A stretch of 48,709 nt of DNA from Bacillota bacterium (GCA_021846285.1 JAJZCB010000016.1:1-48709); one strand, 5' to 3'. Counted from the first letter of the stretch, positions 34,165 to 43,616 are shown. Translations and numbers: made by a program. Notes: generated from the letters alone by a model not told the origin.

Positions 34165-35217
34165 ATGGCGCGCAAACGATCCAGGTGGTATGTAATGACG
34201 ATTTCCCGGGAAGCAGCCATCATTGTCCTGTGCGTGGGGGGTGTGCTGTTGCTGTCTCAGCTTCAGCCTTCAGTGCGCGCTCTTGAGACTGTGTGGGCCA
34301 ATCTGTCCCATGTGGCGCCCGAAATATCCGCGGTGCACCTGAGTACCGACGGACAAGCGCCAATGTTGGAGGAAACTGTGTACGCGCAGTTGCGGGAGGT
34401 AGCCAAACGATACAACGCACCGCCCATTGACGCTCGCGTCGATGCGGTGTGGAAACTGATCCCTGGATTAAACGGAGTCCGCTTAAATATCCCGGATACG
34501 GCGAAAAGGATAGCGACCGAGGGTTCTCAGGCGCCGCTCGTGTTTGAACAGATTCCTCCCGGCATTACGGGAAGGGATTTTGTTGCGCAACCTATTTATC
34601 GAGGCAATCCGCAAAAGCGCCAGATGGCGCTCATGGTCAATGTGGCGTGGGGCACGGAGTACGTGCCGAAGATTCTGAAGATATTCGAACGTCTTCATGT
34701 GCGCGCGACTTTCTTCCTCGACGGCAGTTGGGCGGCCAAGAGCGGCCCGATGGTCAAAATGATCGCGGCTGCGGGCATGGAGTTGGGAAACCATGCGTAC
34801 ACGCATCCACAAATGAGCAGACTGACGCGCGTTCAGATGGTCAGTCAAATTGAGCGTACCAACGCGGCGATTTGGAGGACGACAGGAGTGAAGGCAGACT
34901 TGTTTGCCCCCCCGTCCGGCGACTTCAGCAATATGGTGGTTCGCGTCGCCGCAGGTCTGGGCATGAAGACCATTTTGTGGACGATTGACACGATTGACTG
35001 GCGCAAGCCAAGCCCGACACTCATCGTTTCCCGAGTGGCGGGAAAAAGGACGCCGGGAGCGCTTGTGCTGATGCACCCGACCGCGCCGACAGTGGCGGCT
35101 TTGCCGGAACTGATCGGGATCCTGCAACGGGATGGGTACAGCCTGGTCACGGTTTCTCAACTGCTGAGTCCGGTTCGACCCGTGCCTGCGACCATCAAGG
35201 ATGCGTTGCACAGTTGA
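34165..35217 (+). CDS. YlxY-type polysaccharide deacetylase-like protein
   Basis: A 350-residue protein with one N-terminal membrane helix (about residues 15-35) and an extracytoplasmic NodB-type domain at about 145-340. It lies between pnp and mlpA, exactly where B. subtilis has ylxY. The metal-binding motif GNHAYTHPQMSRL is present near residue 209, but the first NodB motif, usually TFDDGP, reads NVAWGTEYVP, so the catalytic Asp and one metal ligand are missing. Either activity is lost or it differs from deacetylation; a role in the spore or cell envelope is inferred. ATG 34165 follows GGAGGGGTGA and is preferred over upstream in-frame ATGs at 34072 and 34075. Confidence 0.85.
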   Translation: MARKRSRWYVMTISREAAIIVLCVGGVLLLSQLQPSVRALETVWANLSHVAPEISAVHLSTDGQAPMLEETVYAQLREVAKRYNAPPIDARVDAVWKLIPGLNGVRLNIPDTAKRIATEGSQAPLVFEQIPPGITGRDFVAQPIYRGNPQKRQMALMVNVAWGTEYVPKILKIFERLHVRATFFLDGSWAAKSGPMVKMIAAAGMELGNHAYTHPQMSRLTRVQMVSQIERTNAAIWRTTGVKADLFAPPSGDFSNMVVRVAAGLGMKTILWTIDTIDWRKPSPTLIVSRVAGKRTPGALVLMHPTAPTVAALPELIGILQRDGYSLVTVSQLLSPVRPVPATIKDALHS

Positions 35218-35243
35218 GAGGGCGCACCGTATTCTGATATAGT
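35214..35243 (+). promoter_or_regulatory. Probable sigma-A promoter for mlpA-dut
   Basis: TTGAGA (35214-35219), 18 bases, TATAGT (35238-35243), with an extended -10 TG at 35235-35236. Both hexamers match 5 of 6. The -35 overlaps the stop codon of the preceding gene. The start of mlpA lies about 50 bases downstream. Confidence 0.65.
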
Positions 35244-35295
35244 GGGGTCAGTTTGAGTGGACGATGGAAGCGGCAGTTCACAAAGGAGGCACTCT

Positions 35296-36549
35296 TTGAT
35301 TTACCGACATACATTTAGCAATGGACTGCGCGTTGTCATCGAAGAGATTCCCTTCGTTCGCTCTGTGAGCCTGGGGGTATGGGTCGGAACCGGGTCAAGG
35401 GATGAGCCGTCACATCTGTGCGGCATTTCGCATTTCCTCGAACATATGTTTTTTAAGGGTACGGCGACGCGATCTGCGCGACAACTGGCGGAAGTGTTTG
35501 ATAACATAGGCGGGCAGGTGAACGCGTTCACCGCCAAAGAGTACACCTGTTTTCACGCGAAGGTGCTGGACGAACATGTGAGTCTGGCCCTGGAGACGAT
35601 CGCCGACATGCTGTTTGCCTCTGTGTTTGCAAAAGAGGACATGGAACTGGAAAAGGGCGTTGTTATCGAAGAAATCAAGATGTACGAGGATAATCCTGAG
35701 GAGTCCGTGCATGATGCGATTCTTGAGGAGACGTTTTCCGGTCACCCGCTGGGCGCGAATATTCTCGGTACGGAGGCGCATTTGCGGAGTTTTACCAAAA
35801 CCGATCTGCTCAGTTACATCGATGCGCGCTATACGCAGGACAATATGGTCATTTCTCTGTCTGGCCGGGTGGATGCGCAGGCCGTCCTGAGTGTGATTGA
35901 GCCGTTGTTTGGCTCCTTTTCGCGACAGGGACAGGAATATGTAAAGGAATCGCCCGTTTTTACCGGAGCCGATGTCTATCAGATCAAACCAATCGAACAG
36001 GTGCATGTGTGCCTGGCTGTGAAAGGCTTCTCCTTTGCCGATGAGCACAGCTATCCACTTGTGCTTCTGAACAACATACTGGGTTCGAGTTCGAGTTCGC
36101 GACTCTTCCAGGAGATTCGCGAGGAGCGCGGCATGGCCTATAATGTCTTCTCCTATCATACATCGTTTAGGGATACAGGACTTTTCACCATTTATTTTGG
36201 GTCGTCGCCTGCGAAAGCGGAGGGTGTGCTTGAACTGGTGGGCGGAATCGTCCGCGAGTGTCTCGAATCGGGTGTGTCGGAGGCGGAACTGGAGAAGGCC
36301 AAAAATCAGGTCAAAGGGTCTCTGTTGCTGAGCCTCGAAAGCACCTCAAGCCGGATGACTCGCATCGGCAAAAATGAATTGTTGTTGGGGCGCCAGATTG
36401 AATTGGATGAGACGATAGCCGGTATTGACGGCGTGACCGCGCAGGATATCGAGACGACCACGGAATCGGTGCTTGCGGGGCCGTTTTCGTTTGTCGCGAT
36501 GGGCCCGCAAACGCATACGCTCCATCTTGCAAGCGGTGTAATCCGATGA
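35296..36549 (+). CDS. mlpA: M16-family zinc protease MlpA/YmxG
   Basis: A 417-residue M16 peptidase (pitrilysin/processing-peptidase family). The inverted zinc motif HFLEH has His46, Glu49 and His50, and the downstream Glu lies in VVIEEIKMYEDNPEE, so the active site is complete. A second, inactive M16 half follows (about residues 200-400, with RLFQEIREERGMAYNVFSY). I chose TTG 35296, which is 6-7 bases after AAAGGAGG, over an upstream start at 35257. In B. subtilis the homologue sits between ylxY and ymxH and is reported to affect exoprotease production. The end overlaps dut by 4 bases. Confidence 0.92.
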   Translation: MIYRHTFSNGLRVVIEEIPFVRSVSLGVWVGTGSRDEPSHLCGISHFLEHMFFKGTATRSARQLAEVFDNIGGQVNAFTAKEYTCFHAKVLDEHVSLALETIADMLFASVFAKEDMELEKGVVIEEIKMYEDNPEESVHDAILEETFSGHPLGANILGTEAHLRSFTKTDLLSYIDARYTQDNMVISLSGRVDAQAVLSVIEPLFGSFSRQGQEYVKESPVFTGADVYQIKPIEQVHVCLAVKGFSFADEHSYPLVLLNNILGSSSSSRLFQEIREERGMAYNVFSYHTSFRDTGLFTIYFGSSPAKAEGVLELVGGIVRECLESGVSEAELEKAKNQVKGSLLLSLESTSSRMTRIGKNELLLGRQIELDETIAGIDGVTAQDIETTTESVLAGPFSFVAMGPQTHTLHLASGVIR

Positions 36550-36989
36550 GACGATTTGAGTGGATACCGGGGGTTGACCATGCCGGGTTAGTCCTCCCGG
36601 CCAGGCAGACGGCGGGATCGGCTGGCTATGATCTTTGCGCAATCGAGGATGCGGAGATTGCTTCTGACGCCATCGAGCTTGTGGGAACGGGTCTGCGCAT
36701 GATGTTGCCTGACGGCGAATTTCTGGCCATTTGCGCGCGCAGCAGTTTGGCTGTCAAACGTCGCCTGATGCTGGCGAACAGTGTCGGTGTGATTGACGCT
36801 GACTATTTCGGAAATCCCGGCAACGATGGTCATATTATGATTCCACTCTGGAATTTTGGATCGCATCCGGTGATGGTGATGCGCGGCGAACGGATAGCGC
36901 AAGGAATTATCCTGAGAGCGGGTATCACCGACGACGACGGCCCGGCGCTCCTCTCTCGACAGGGCGGTTTCGGATCGACGGGGATGTGA
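36546..36989 (+). CDS. dut: dUTP diphosphatase
   Basis: A 147-residue trimeric-type dUTPase that hydrolyses dUTP to dUMP and keeps uracil out of DNA. All five motifs can be traced: AGSAGYDLCA, ARSSLAVK, GVIDADYFGNPGNDGHI with the key Asp, RGERIAQGII and the C-terminal GGFGSTGM. The third motif resembles the Bacillus YncF/phage-type enzymes rather than E. coli Dut. ATG 36546 overlaps the mlpA stop. In B. subtilis ymxH occupies this place between mlpA and dpaA, so the gene content differs here. Confidence 0.93.
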   Translation: MRRFEWIPGVDHAGLVLPARQTAGSAGYDLCAIEDAEIASDAIELVGTGLRMMLPDGEFLAICARSSLAVKRRLMLANSVGVIDADYFGNPGNDGHIMIPLWNFGSHPVMVMRGERIAQGIILRAGITDDDGPALLSRQGGFGSTGM

Positions 36990-37136
36990 AGCGATGCCCC
37001 TTTCGCCATCTCACCATGGGCGACGCGTTCGCATATGATGCTACAGTCCAAGACTCAGTAGGCTTTGTGTCATGAACTGGGCGCCTTGTAATTTTCGCGT
37101 CTTGGCGTAATAATGGTGGAAAGGGGTACCCGGGAG

Positions 37137-38033
37137 ATGCTTACGGGGATCAGGATGGCGTTTATCGGTGGCGACGCGCGCATTGGAGAAGTCGTGCGCT
37201 ATGTCAGCGACCTGGACGCATCGGCGTATCTGTTTGGTTTTGAGCGGCTGCCTGTCTCGTTTCCGGATACGCGTAAACTCGAATTGACGCCGGAAGCGCT
37301 TAGCGGTATGGATGTTGTCGTGTTGCCGATCGCCGGAATGGATGATGAAGGGTTGGTGGATGCGACATTTGCGCAAACGCCCTTGCGCCTTTGCGATGAG
37401 CATTTTGCGGCTATCGCAAAGACCACTCCGATATTTTCCGGGATCGCGCGGCAGGGATTGCGGTCCATGGCAGCCAAGCATGGTCTGAATCTCATCCGTT
37501 TGATGGAACTCGACGAAGTGGCAATACTCAACTCCATACCGACGGCAGAAGGAGCTATCGCTTTGGCGATGGAAAAGACGGACATCACACTGCATGGGTC
37601 CGCCTGCGCCGTCCTGGGTATGGGCAGGTGCGGCGCGTCACTGGCCCGGATGCTCGCGGGCATCGGAGCAAAGGTCCGGGTGTGCGCGCGTAAACCGGCC
37701 GATTTGGCGCGAATTCAAGAAATGGGATTGCTGGCGTATCCGCTCACTGAACTTGAACGCGCCCTCGTCGATGCTGACGTTGTCTTCAATACGGTTCCGG
37801 CGCCCATATTGACTTCGGATGTACTCGCGGGTGTTCCGCGGTCGTGTGTGATCATCGACATTGCATCGGCGCCCGGCGGAACAGACTTTCGCTACGCTGA
37901 GAAACGCGGGATCAAGGCGCTGCTGGCGCCAAGCCTACCAGGGATCGTGGCGCCCAAAACGGCGGGACGCATCATCGCACAGACCATTGTGCGGCTGATG
38001 CGGAATCAGGCCGTAAACCCTGGAGGAATGTGA
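37137..38033 (+). CDS. dpaA: Dipicolinate synthase subunit A
   Basis: A 298-residue subunit A of dipicolinate synthase, made in the mother cell during sporulation; it converts a lysine-pathway intermediate to the spore-core solute dipicolinate. The N-terminal IRMAFIGGDARIGEVVRYVS and the central Rossmann loop AVLGMGRCGASLARMLAG are typical. An in-frame ATG at 37113 exists, but ATG 37137 gives the family start (MLTGIRMAFIGGD), the usual length, and GGAAAGGGG about 10 bases upstream. It is followed by dpaB after one base. Confidence 0.94.
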   Translation: MLTGIRMAFIGGDARIGEVVRYVSDLDASAYLFGFERLPVSFPDTRKLELTPEALSGMDVVVLPIAGMDDEGLVDATFAQTPLRLCDEHFAAIAKTTPIFSGIARQGLRSMAAKHGLNLIRLMELDEVAILNSIPTAEGAIALAMEKTDITLHGSACAVLGMGRCGASLARMLAGIGAKVRVCARKPADLARIQEMGLLAYPLTELERALVDADVVFNTVPAPILTSDVLAGVPRSCVIIDIASAPGGTDFRYAEKRGIKALLAPSLPGIVAPKTAGRIIAQTIVRLMRNQAVNPGGM

Positions 38034-38034
38034 T

Positions 38035-38634
38035 GTGGACATCAAGGGTAAGACGATTGGTTTTGCTGTTACCGGATCGCATTGCACCTACGCCGAAGTG
38101 TTTCCGGAAATTGAACGATTAATTTATGCAGAAGCTCGCGTTGTGCCGATCTTTTCCCATACGATGACGAGCACATCTACCCGGTTTGGGGAAGCGGGCG
38201 AATGGGCTTTGCGCATCGAGACCCTCACGGGCGAACGGGCGATCACCACGGTTCCCGAGGCAGAACCACTCGGCCCGTCGCACCTGCTTGACTGTCTGGT
38301 GATTGCGCCGTGTACTGGCAGCAGCCTCAGCCGCCTGGCGAACGCACAGACAGATTCGTCGGTGCTGATGGCGGCCAAGGCGACGATGCGCAACGACAGA
38401 CCAGTTGTTTTGGCAATTTCCACTAACGATGGGTTGGGGTTCAACGCCGCCAATATCGCGCGTCTGCTGGTCGCGAAGAATATATTTTTTGTTCCCTTCG
38501 GCCAGGATGACCCCTTTGCAAAAATGAATTCACTCGTTGCCAAGATGGATCTCATTACGCCGACAGTCGCGGCGGCTTTAGAAAAGAGGCAGGTCCAGCC
38601 GCTGCTGATCGAGCGGTACAGGCGGACTTCCTGA
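38035..38634 (+). CDS. dpaB: Dipicolinate synthase subunit B (flavoprotein family)
   Basis: A 199-residue member of the HFCD flavoprotein family and partner of DpaA. Typical stretches are IGFAVTGSHCTYAEVFPEIE, HLLDCLVIAPCTGSSLSRLA, RPVVLAISTNDGLGFNAANI and KNIFFVPFGQDDP. Start is GTG 38035 after TGGAGGA. dpaA and dpaB with asd, dapG and dapA downstream place both the supply and the use of dihydrodipicolinate in one cluster, as in B. subtilis. Confidence 0.94.
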   Translation: MDIKGKTIGFAVTGSHCTYAEVFPEIERLIYAEARVVPIFSHTMTSTSTRFGEAGEWALRIETLTGERAITTVPEAEPLGPSHLLDCLVIAPCTGSSLSRLANAQTDSSVLMAAKATMRNDRPVVLAISTNDGLGFNAANIARLLVAKNIFFVPFGQDDPFAKMNSLVAKMDLITPTVAAALEKRQVQPLLIERYRRTS

Positions 38635-38663
38635 TACAGGATTGGCGGGAGGATGGTCGGATC

Positions 38664-39707
38664 GTGGTTCAAGGGGCGCGTGTTGCCGTCGTCGGCGCTA
38701 CGGGCGCGGTTGGTCAGGCAATGATCGACACGCTGATGCGCAGGGAGTTTCCTTTACAGTCATTAAAGCTGCTCGCCTCGAAACGTTCGGCAGGAACTGA
38801 TGTAACAGTCCGCGGTATCGTGCACAGGGTGGAGGAGGCGACTCCAGAGTCCTTTACTGACATCGACATTGCGCTTTTTAGCGCAGGGGGCGATGTATCA
38901 CTGGCGCTCGCACCTGAAGCGGTGGCCAGAGGCGCGCTCGTGATTGACAATACAAGCGCCTTTCGCATGCACGACGACGTTCCGCTTGTTGTGCCAGAGG
39001 TCAATCCGCAGGAGATTGCGAAGCACCGCGGCATCATTGCCAATCCGAACTGCTCGACGATTCAGATGGTCGTGGCTCTGAACCCTATCTATCGCGAGTA
39101 CGGCGTCAGACGCATCGTAGTGTCGACGTATCAGGCTGCGTCGGGAGCGGGCCAGCGGGCTATTGACGAGTTGAAGTACAGCGCGGCGGCCATGTTGGCA
39201 GGTGAAGAACCGAATCCTCAGTTACTGCCAGTGGCGCGACTGGAGCGTCATTATCCACTTGCGTTTAATGTGTTGCCGCAAATCGATGTGTTTGAAGAGA
39301 ACGGATTCAGCCGCGAGGAAATGAAAATGGTGCGGGAGACGCATAAAATTTTCAGCGATGACCGCATTCAGATCACGCCTACCGCTGTTCGCGTACCGGT
39401 TGTGTACGGACATGCCGAAGCGGTGTATGTCGAGACGGAGCGACCGTTTGCCATCGCTGACGTGCGCCAGTTATTGGCTCAGGCGCCTGGCGTCGTCCTG
39501 GAGGACGATCCGCAGCGACAGATCTACCCTCATCCGTTGCGCGCCGCGGGACAGTTTCCTGTCTTTGTTGGACGCCTTCGGGAGGATCTGTTTGTGCGAA
39601 ACGGCTTGTCTCTTTGGATTGTGGCGGACAACATCCTGAAGGGCGCTGCTCTAAACGCTGTACAGATCGCAGAATTATGGCTCCATCAGGAGGACAGCGG
39701 GCAATGA
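38664..39707 (+). CDS. asd: Aspartate-semialdehyde dehydrogenase
   Basis: A 347-residue enzyme that reduces aspartyl phosphate to aspartate semialdehyde, a step shared by lysine, methionine and threonine synthesis. The NADP-binding loop VAVVGATGAVGQAMI is at the N-terminus and the catalytic Cys130 lies in NPNCSTIQMV. GQRAIDELKYSAAAML and the C-terminal GRLREDL also fit. Start is GTG 38664 with GGGAGG 11 bases upstream. The stop overlaps the ATG of dapG by 4 bases. Confidence 0.96.
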   Translation: MVQGARVAVVGATGAVGQAMIDTLMRREFPLQSLKLLASKRSAGTDVTVRGIVHRVEEATPESFTDIDIALFSAGGDVSLALAPEAVARGALVIDNTSAFRMHDDVPLVVPEVNPQEIAKHRGIIANPNCSTIQMVVALNPIYREYGVRRIVVSTYQAASGAGQRAIDELKYSAAAMLAGEEPNPQLLPVARLERHYPLAFNVLPQIDVFEENGFSREEMKMVRETHKIFSDDRIQITPTAVRVPVVYGHAEAVYVETERPFAIADVRQLLAQAPGVVLEDDPQRQIYPHPLRAAGQFPVFVGRLREDLFVRNGLSLWIVADNILKGAALNAVQIAELWLHQEDSGQ

Positions 39708-40930
39708 AGGTCATCATTCAGAAATTTGGCGGAACGTCCGTGTCCAGCCGTTCCGTCAGGCAACTGGCGATGGAGCATATAGAGCAGGCGCTCGTCGACG
39801 GGTATGCGGTTGTTGTCGTGGTTTCCGCGATGGGGCGATCCGGAGAACCATATGCTACCGATACTTTGCTGTCGCTCATCAGTGGAGAAGATGCGGTTGT
39901 GGCGCGCGACAGGGATCTGCTGTTGTCTTGCGGAGAGACGATCTCCGCAGTCATTTTTGCGGGGATGCTGCGCAGTCGCGGTCATCAGGTCAGTGTGCTG
40001 ACCGGGGCGCAGGCAGGCATTCGAACCACCGCAGACTTTGGCAACGCCCGGATTGAGGAGATCAGTCCGGAACGCATATTCGCAGAACTTCAGGAGGAAC
40101 GTATCGTGGTGGTGACCGGCTTTCAGGGGGTCACCGCCGCCGGAGAGACGACGACGCTTGGACGAGGCGGCAGCGACACCTCCGCGACGGCGCTGGGCAT
40201 TGCGCTCGATGCTGAACTCATCGACATCTTTACGGACGTGGATGGCATCATGACGGCGGATCCCCGCATCATTGACGACGCTACTCGATTGACCCGCGTG
40301 ACCTATGCGGAGATGTGCAATTTCGCTTCTCAGGGAGCGAAAGTGATCCATCCGAGGGCGGTGGAACTGGCTATGCAGAAGAACATCCCTATTCGCGTGC
40401 GCAGCACACACTCCAAGGATCCCGGCACCTTGGTCACTAACGGTGCGCACTTTCTTGAAACGCGCCCCGCCAATGACCGTATACTCACTGGTGTGACGCA
40501 CAGTTCACAGCTCACGCAGATTCGGGTGCGGCCTGCCAGAGAACACACCGGGTTTCAGCCTCTGGTCTTCAAGGCTATGGCGAGGATCGGGATTTCGGTG
40601 GATTTTTTCAATGTAACTCCGGATGAAGTCGTATACACGGTGCCGACGGTTCAAGTTGAACGGGCCGTGAGTACGCTTCAAGATCTGGATTTCACCGTAA
40701 CCACTGTGCCGGATGTGGCGAAAATTGCTGCGGTCGGAGCCGGTATTCACGGTGTGCCAGGTGTGATGGCTCGCATCGTGGAAGCACTCTCTGATGTGGG
40801 TGTAGAAATCCTGCAGTCTGCGGATTCCAACACCACGATCTGGTGTCTTGTGCACGAACGCGAGATGGTGCGCGCGATGAGGGCCATTCACAACAAGTTC
40901 GATTTGCACTCGATGGGAGGCGCAGACTGA
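39704..40930 (+). CDS. dapG: Aspartokinase, DapG type
   Basis: A 408-residue aspartokinase. It phosphorylates aspartate in the first step of the pathway. The N-terminal MKVIIQKFGGTSV, TLGRGGSDTSATALG and FTDVDGIMTADPRI form the kinase domain; two ACT domains at about 265-408 bind an effector (VEILQSADSNTTIWCLV). In B. subtilis the homologue in this cluster is DapG, inhibited by meso-diaminopimelate; that effector is assumed here. The frame is open to 39614 within asd; ATG 39704 follows AGGAGGA and overlaps the asd stop. No lysine riboswitch is seen nearby. Confidence 0.94.
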   Translation: MKVIIQKFGGTSVSSRSVRQLAMEHIEQALVDGYAVVVVVSAMGRSGEPYATDTLLSLISGEDAVVARDRDLLLSCGETISAVIFAGMLRSRGHQVSVLTGAQAGIRTTADFGNARIEEISPERIFAELQEERIVVVTGFQGVTAAGETTTLGRGGSDTSATALGIALDAELIDIFTDVDGIMTADPRIIDDATRLTRVTYAEMCNFASQGAKVIHPRAVELAMQKNIPIRVRSTHSKDPGTLVTNGAHFLETRPANDRILTGVTHSSQLTQIRVRPAREHTGFQPLVFKAMARIGISVDFFNVTPDEVVYTVPTVQVERAVSTLQDLDFTVTTVPDVAKIAAVGAGIHGVPGVMARIVEALSDVGVEILQSADSNTTIWCLVHEREMVRAMRAIHNKFDLHSMGGAD

Positions 40931-41817
40931 TGTTTGGTCATCTGCTTACAGCGATGGTGACGCCTTTTGATTCATCGCTGCAACTGGATCTCGAAAGACT
41001 GCCGCGACTGATTGACCACCTGATTGCTACGGGCACGACTGGCCTGGTGGTATGCGGCACGACGGGAGAATCACCGACACTGTCCCACCGGGAAAAATTG
41101 CTGTTGATCGAAGAGACAGCCCGTCTCTGCGCCGGTCGCGTTCCCGTCATTGCCGGAACGGGCGCCAATGACACTGCCGCCACAGTAGAATTTACGCGCG
41201 AGGCGGAGCAGTTGCTCGTTGACGGGTTTCTGGTAGTGGCGCCTTACTACAATAAACCATCACAGGAAGGGTTGTACCAGCATTACTGCGCTGTCGCCGA
41301 CGCCGTGCAAAAACCGGTGATAGTGTATAATATTCCCGGCCGTACAGCCGTCAACATTCAGCCGGAGACACTCTGCCGACTGGCCCAGGTGGAGCAGATT
41401 GTCGGCGTCAAGGAATCGTCCGGAGACTTCACGCAGATTTCACGAGTCATCGGGGAAACGCCGGAGGACTTCTATGTGTACAGCGGGGACGACAAATATA
41501 CACTGCCGATGCTGGCATTGGGCGCAGTGGGCGTCGTGAGCGTGGCTTCGCACATTGTCGGCGATCAGATGGCCGGCATGCTGCAGGCATTTTTTGAAGG
41601 CGACCTCGCCGAAGCGCGCCGGATCCATCATCGCCTGATGCCGCTCTTTGAAGGTCTGTTTAAAACATCGAGTCCCGTACTCACGAAGGCGGCTCTTGAG
41701 ATGCTTGACGTACCTGTCGGTGAAGTGCGACTGCCGCTGGCGCAAGCCACACCCGAGGAACGAAGGGAACTGCGCCGCACGCTTGGCGGCATAGTCGAAT
41801 TGGCCCCGGTGCACTGA
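40930..41817 (+). CDS. dapA: 4-hydroxy-tetrahydrodipicolinate synthase
   Basis: A 295-residue TIM-barrel aldolase. It condenses pyruvate with aspartate semialdehyde. The Schiff-base lysine is Lys161 (GVKESSGDF), the proton-relay tyrosine Tyr133 (YNIPGRTAVN) and the substrate loop GTTGESPTL is seen, with numbering equal to the E. coli enzyme. ATG 40930 shares a base with the dapG stop; GGGAGG is 9 bases upstream. The in-frame upstream extension to 40843 lies in dapG and is rejected. Confidence 0.96.
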   Translation: MFGHLLTAMVTPFDSSLQLDLERLPRLIDHLIATGTTGLVVCGTTGESPTLSHREKLLLIEETARLCAGRVPVIAGTGANDTAATVEFTREAEQLLVDGFLVVAPYYNKPSQEGLYQHYCAVADAVQKPVIVYNIPGRTAVNIQPETLCRLAQVEQIVGVKESSGDFTQISRVIGETPEDFYVYSGDDKYTLPMLALGAVGVVSVASHIVGDQMAGMLQAFFEGDLAEARRIHHRLMPLFEGLFKTSSPVLTKAALEMLDVPVGEVRLPLAQATPEERRELRRTLGGIVELAPVH

Positions 41818-41848
41818 GATCAGTCAGTTCGGAACGGACGGGGCATTC

Positions 41849-41878
41849 TTGTGAACGCACCTTGCGGTCATGTATAAT
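41849..41878 (+). promoter_or_regulatory. Probable sigma-A promoter for rnjB
   Basis: TTGTGA (41849-41854), 18 bases and a perfect TATAAT (41873-41878), about 68 bases before the rnjB start. The -35 matches 4 of 6. Confidence 0.65.
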
Positions 41879-41945
41879 CGGACTACCAGACGGGTGCGGC
41901 CAGGTAATGCCCTCTTTTTGATCGGAAAATTGTGGAGGTGTACCG

Positions 41946-43616
41946 TTGAACAGGAATTACACACATAAGTTGTTGATCATCCCTCTCGGCGGATTGGGAG
42001 AGATCGGTAAAAACATGACCGCGTACGTCTATGGCAATGACATGATAGTCGTTGACGCGGGTCTGAAATTCCCGGAAGAAGAAATGCTGGGCATCGATAT
42101 TGTCATCCCTGATATTACGTTCCTGGTGGAGAATAAGCAAAAGTTTCGCGGGTTGTTTTTGACCCACGGACACGAGGATCACATTGGCGGATTGGCGTAC
42201 GTGTTAAAGAGCCTGCAGGTGCCTGTGTATGCAACGAGGCTCACTTTGGGGCTGGTTGAGGGCAAACTGCGTGAACACGGAATACTGGATCAGGCCAAAT
42301 TGATCCCGATTACCAATGAGAGTGAGATCCGGCTGGGTAACTTCACGGTGAGTTGTTTTTATGTGAACCACAGCATCCCGGACGCGGTCGGATTTGCCAT
42401 TGACACCCCAGAGGGCGTGGTCGTGCAGACCGGCGACTTCAAGTTTGACCAGACGCCAGTCGATGGACGCCACGCCGATTATGCGAAAATGACAGGACTC
42501 GGCGCGCGCGGTGTGTTGGCGTTGCTCTCGGACAGCACGAACGCGGAACGCGCCGGGTTTACGATGTCCGAGCGCACGGTGGGCGCAACAATTGACGATG
42601 TGTTTCGGGCCGCTGCAGGACGAGTCATTCTGGCCACGTTCGCGTCCAACATCCATCGCCTTCAGCAGGTGATCAACGCAGCAGAGCGGACAGGCCGTAA
42701 AGTGGCTGTCGTGGGCCGCAGTATGGTCAACAACATCACGGTGGCCAAGGACTTGGGGTACTTGCAAGTGGCGCCGTCCACGCTCATTGAACCGGATGAC
42801 CTGTCACGGTACGATGCCAGAGAAGTGGCGTTACTGACGACGGGCTCGCAGGGAGAACCGATGTCGGCGTTGACGCGGATGGCCCGCGCTACGCACCGGA
42901 AGGTGGAAATTCATCCTGGCGACACGGTGATCATCGCTTCTTCGCCCATTCCCGGCAATGAAAAATCAATTTCCCGAACCATTGACCAGCTGTTCCGAAT
43001 CGGAGCTCACGTCATCTATCAGTCTGTGTCGGGCGTTCACGTGTCGGGTCACGGCAGCCAGGAAGAATTGAAACTGATGCTGAATTTTATCCGACCCAAA
43101 TATTTCGTGCCAGTCCACGGGGAGTTTCGGATGCAGAATCGGCATGCGCAACTGGCTGAGGCGACTGGCGTAAACCCCGACAACATCTTTATCATGGATA
43201 TTGGCGATGTGCTTGAGTTTCAGGGGGGTGTCGCGCGTCTGGGCGGAAAAGTCCAGGCAGGCGCCGTCATGATTGATGGACTTGGCGTGGGTGACGTGGG
43301 CAATATCGTGCTGCGCGACCGCAAGCTGCTGTCGCAGGACGGAATACTGGTTGTTGTAGTAACGCTGTCGAAACAGACGCGCAGTGTACTTTCTGGACCT
43401 GATATCATCTCCAGGGGATTCGTGTACGTCCGCGAGTCAGAGGAGCTGCTCGATGAAGCAAGCCGGATTGTTTCCGCCACTTTGCAGCGGCTAATGACAG
43501 ACAATGTCAGTGACTGGTCTGGATTAAAGACGGGTGTCAGGGACGCCCTGAGTCGCTATTTGTACGAACAGACACGCCGGCGGCCCATGGTTCTCCCGAT
43601 CATCATGGAAGTATAG
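41946..43616 (+). CDS. rnjB: Ribonuclease J (RnjB position)
   Basis: A 556-residue metallo-beta-lactamase/beta-CASP ribonuclease with 5'-3' exo- and endonuclease activity. The zinc motif THGHEDHIGG is near residue 74; the beta-CASP part carries SDSTNAERAGFT, FASNIHRLQQVI, SSPIPGNEKSISRTI and the C-terminal-side HVSGHGSQEELKLML and VPVHGEFR. Length equals RNase J1 and J2 of B. subtilis; the location between dapA and tepA is that of rnjB. J1 or J2 cannot be told from sequence alone. Start is TTG 41946 after GGAGGTGT. Confidence 0.92.
   Translation: MNRNYTHKLLIIPLGGLGEIGKNMTAYVYGNDMIVVDAGLKFPEEEMLGIDIVIPDITFLVENKQKFRGLFLTHGHEDHIGGLAYVLKSLQVPVYATRLTLGLVEGKLREHGILDQAKLIPITNESEIRLGNFTVSCFYVNHSIPDAVGFAIDTPEGVVVQTGDFKFDQTPVDGRHADYAKMTGLGARGVLALLSDSTNAERAGFTMSERTVGATIDDVFRAAAGRVILATFASNIHRLQQVINAAERTGRKVAVVGRSMVNNITVAKDLGYLQVAPSTLIEPDDLSRYDAREVALLTTGSQGEPMSALTRMARATHRKVEIHPGDTVIIASSPIPGNEKSISRTIDQLFRIGAHVIYQSVSGVHVSGHGSQEELKLMLNFIRPKYFVPVHGEFRMQNRHAQLAEATGVNPDNIFIMDIGDVLEFQGGVARLGGKVQAGAVMIDGLGVGDVGNIVLRDRKLLSQDGILVVVVTLSKQTRSVLSGPDIISRGFVYVRESEELLDEASRIVSATLQRLMTDNVSDWSGLKTGVRDALSRYLYEQTRRRPMVLPIIMEV

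Noticed and set aside
38635-39703. Lysine riboswitch near asd or dapG
   Set aside because: asd follows dpaB by only 29 bases and dapG overlaps asd, so there is no room for the roughly 170-base aptamer.
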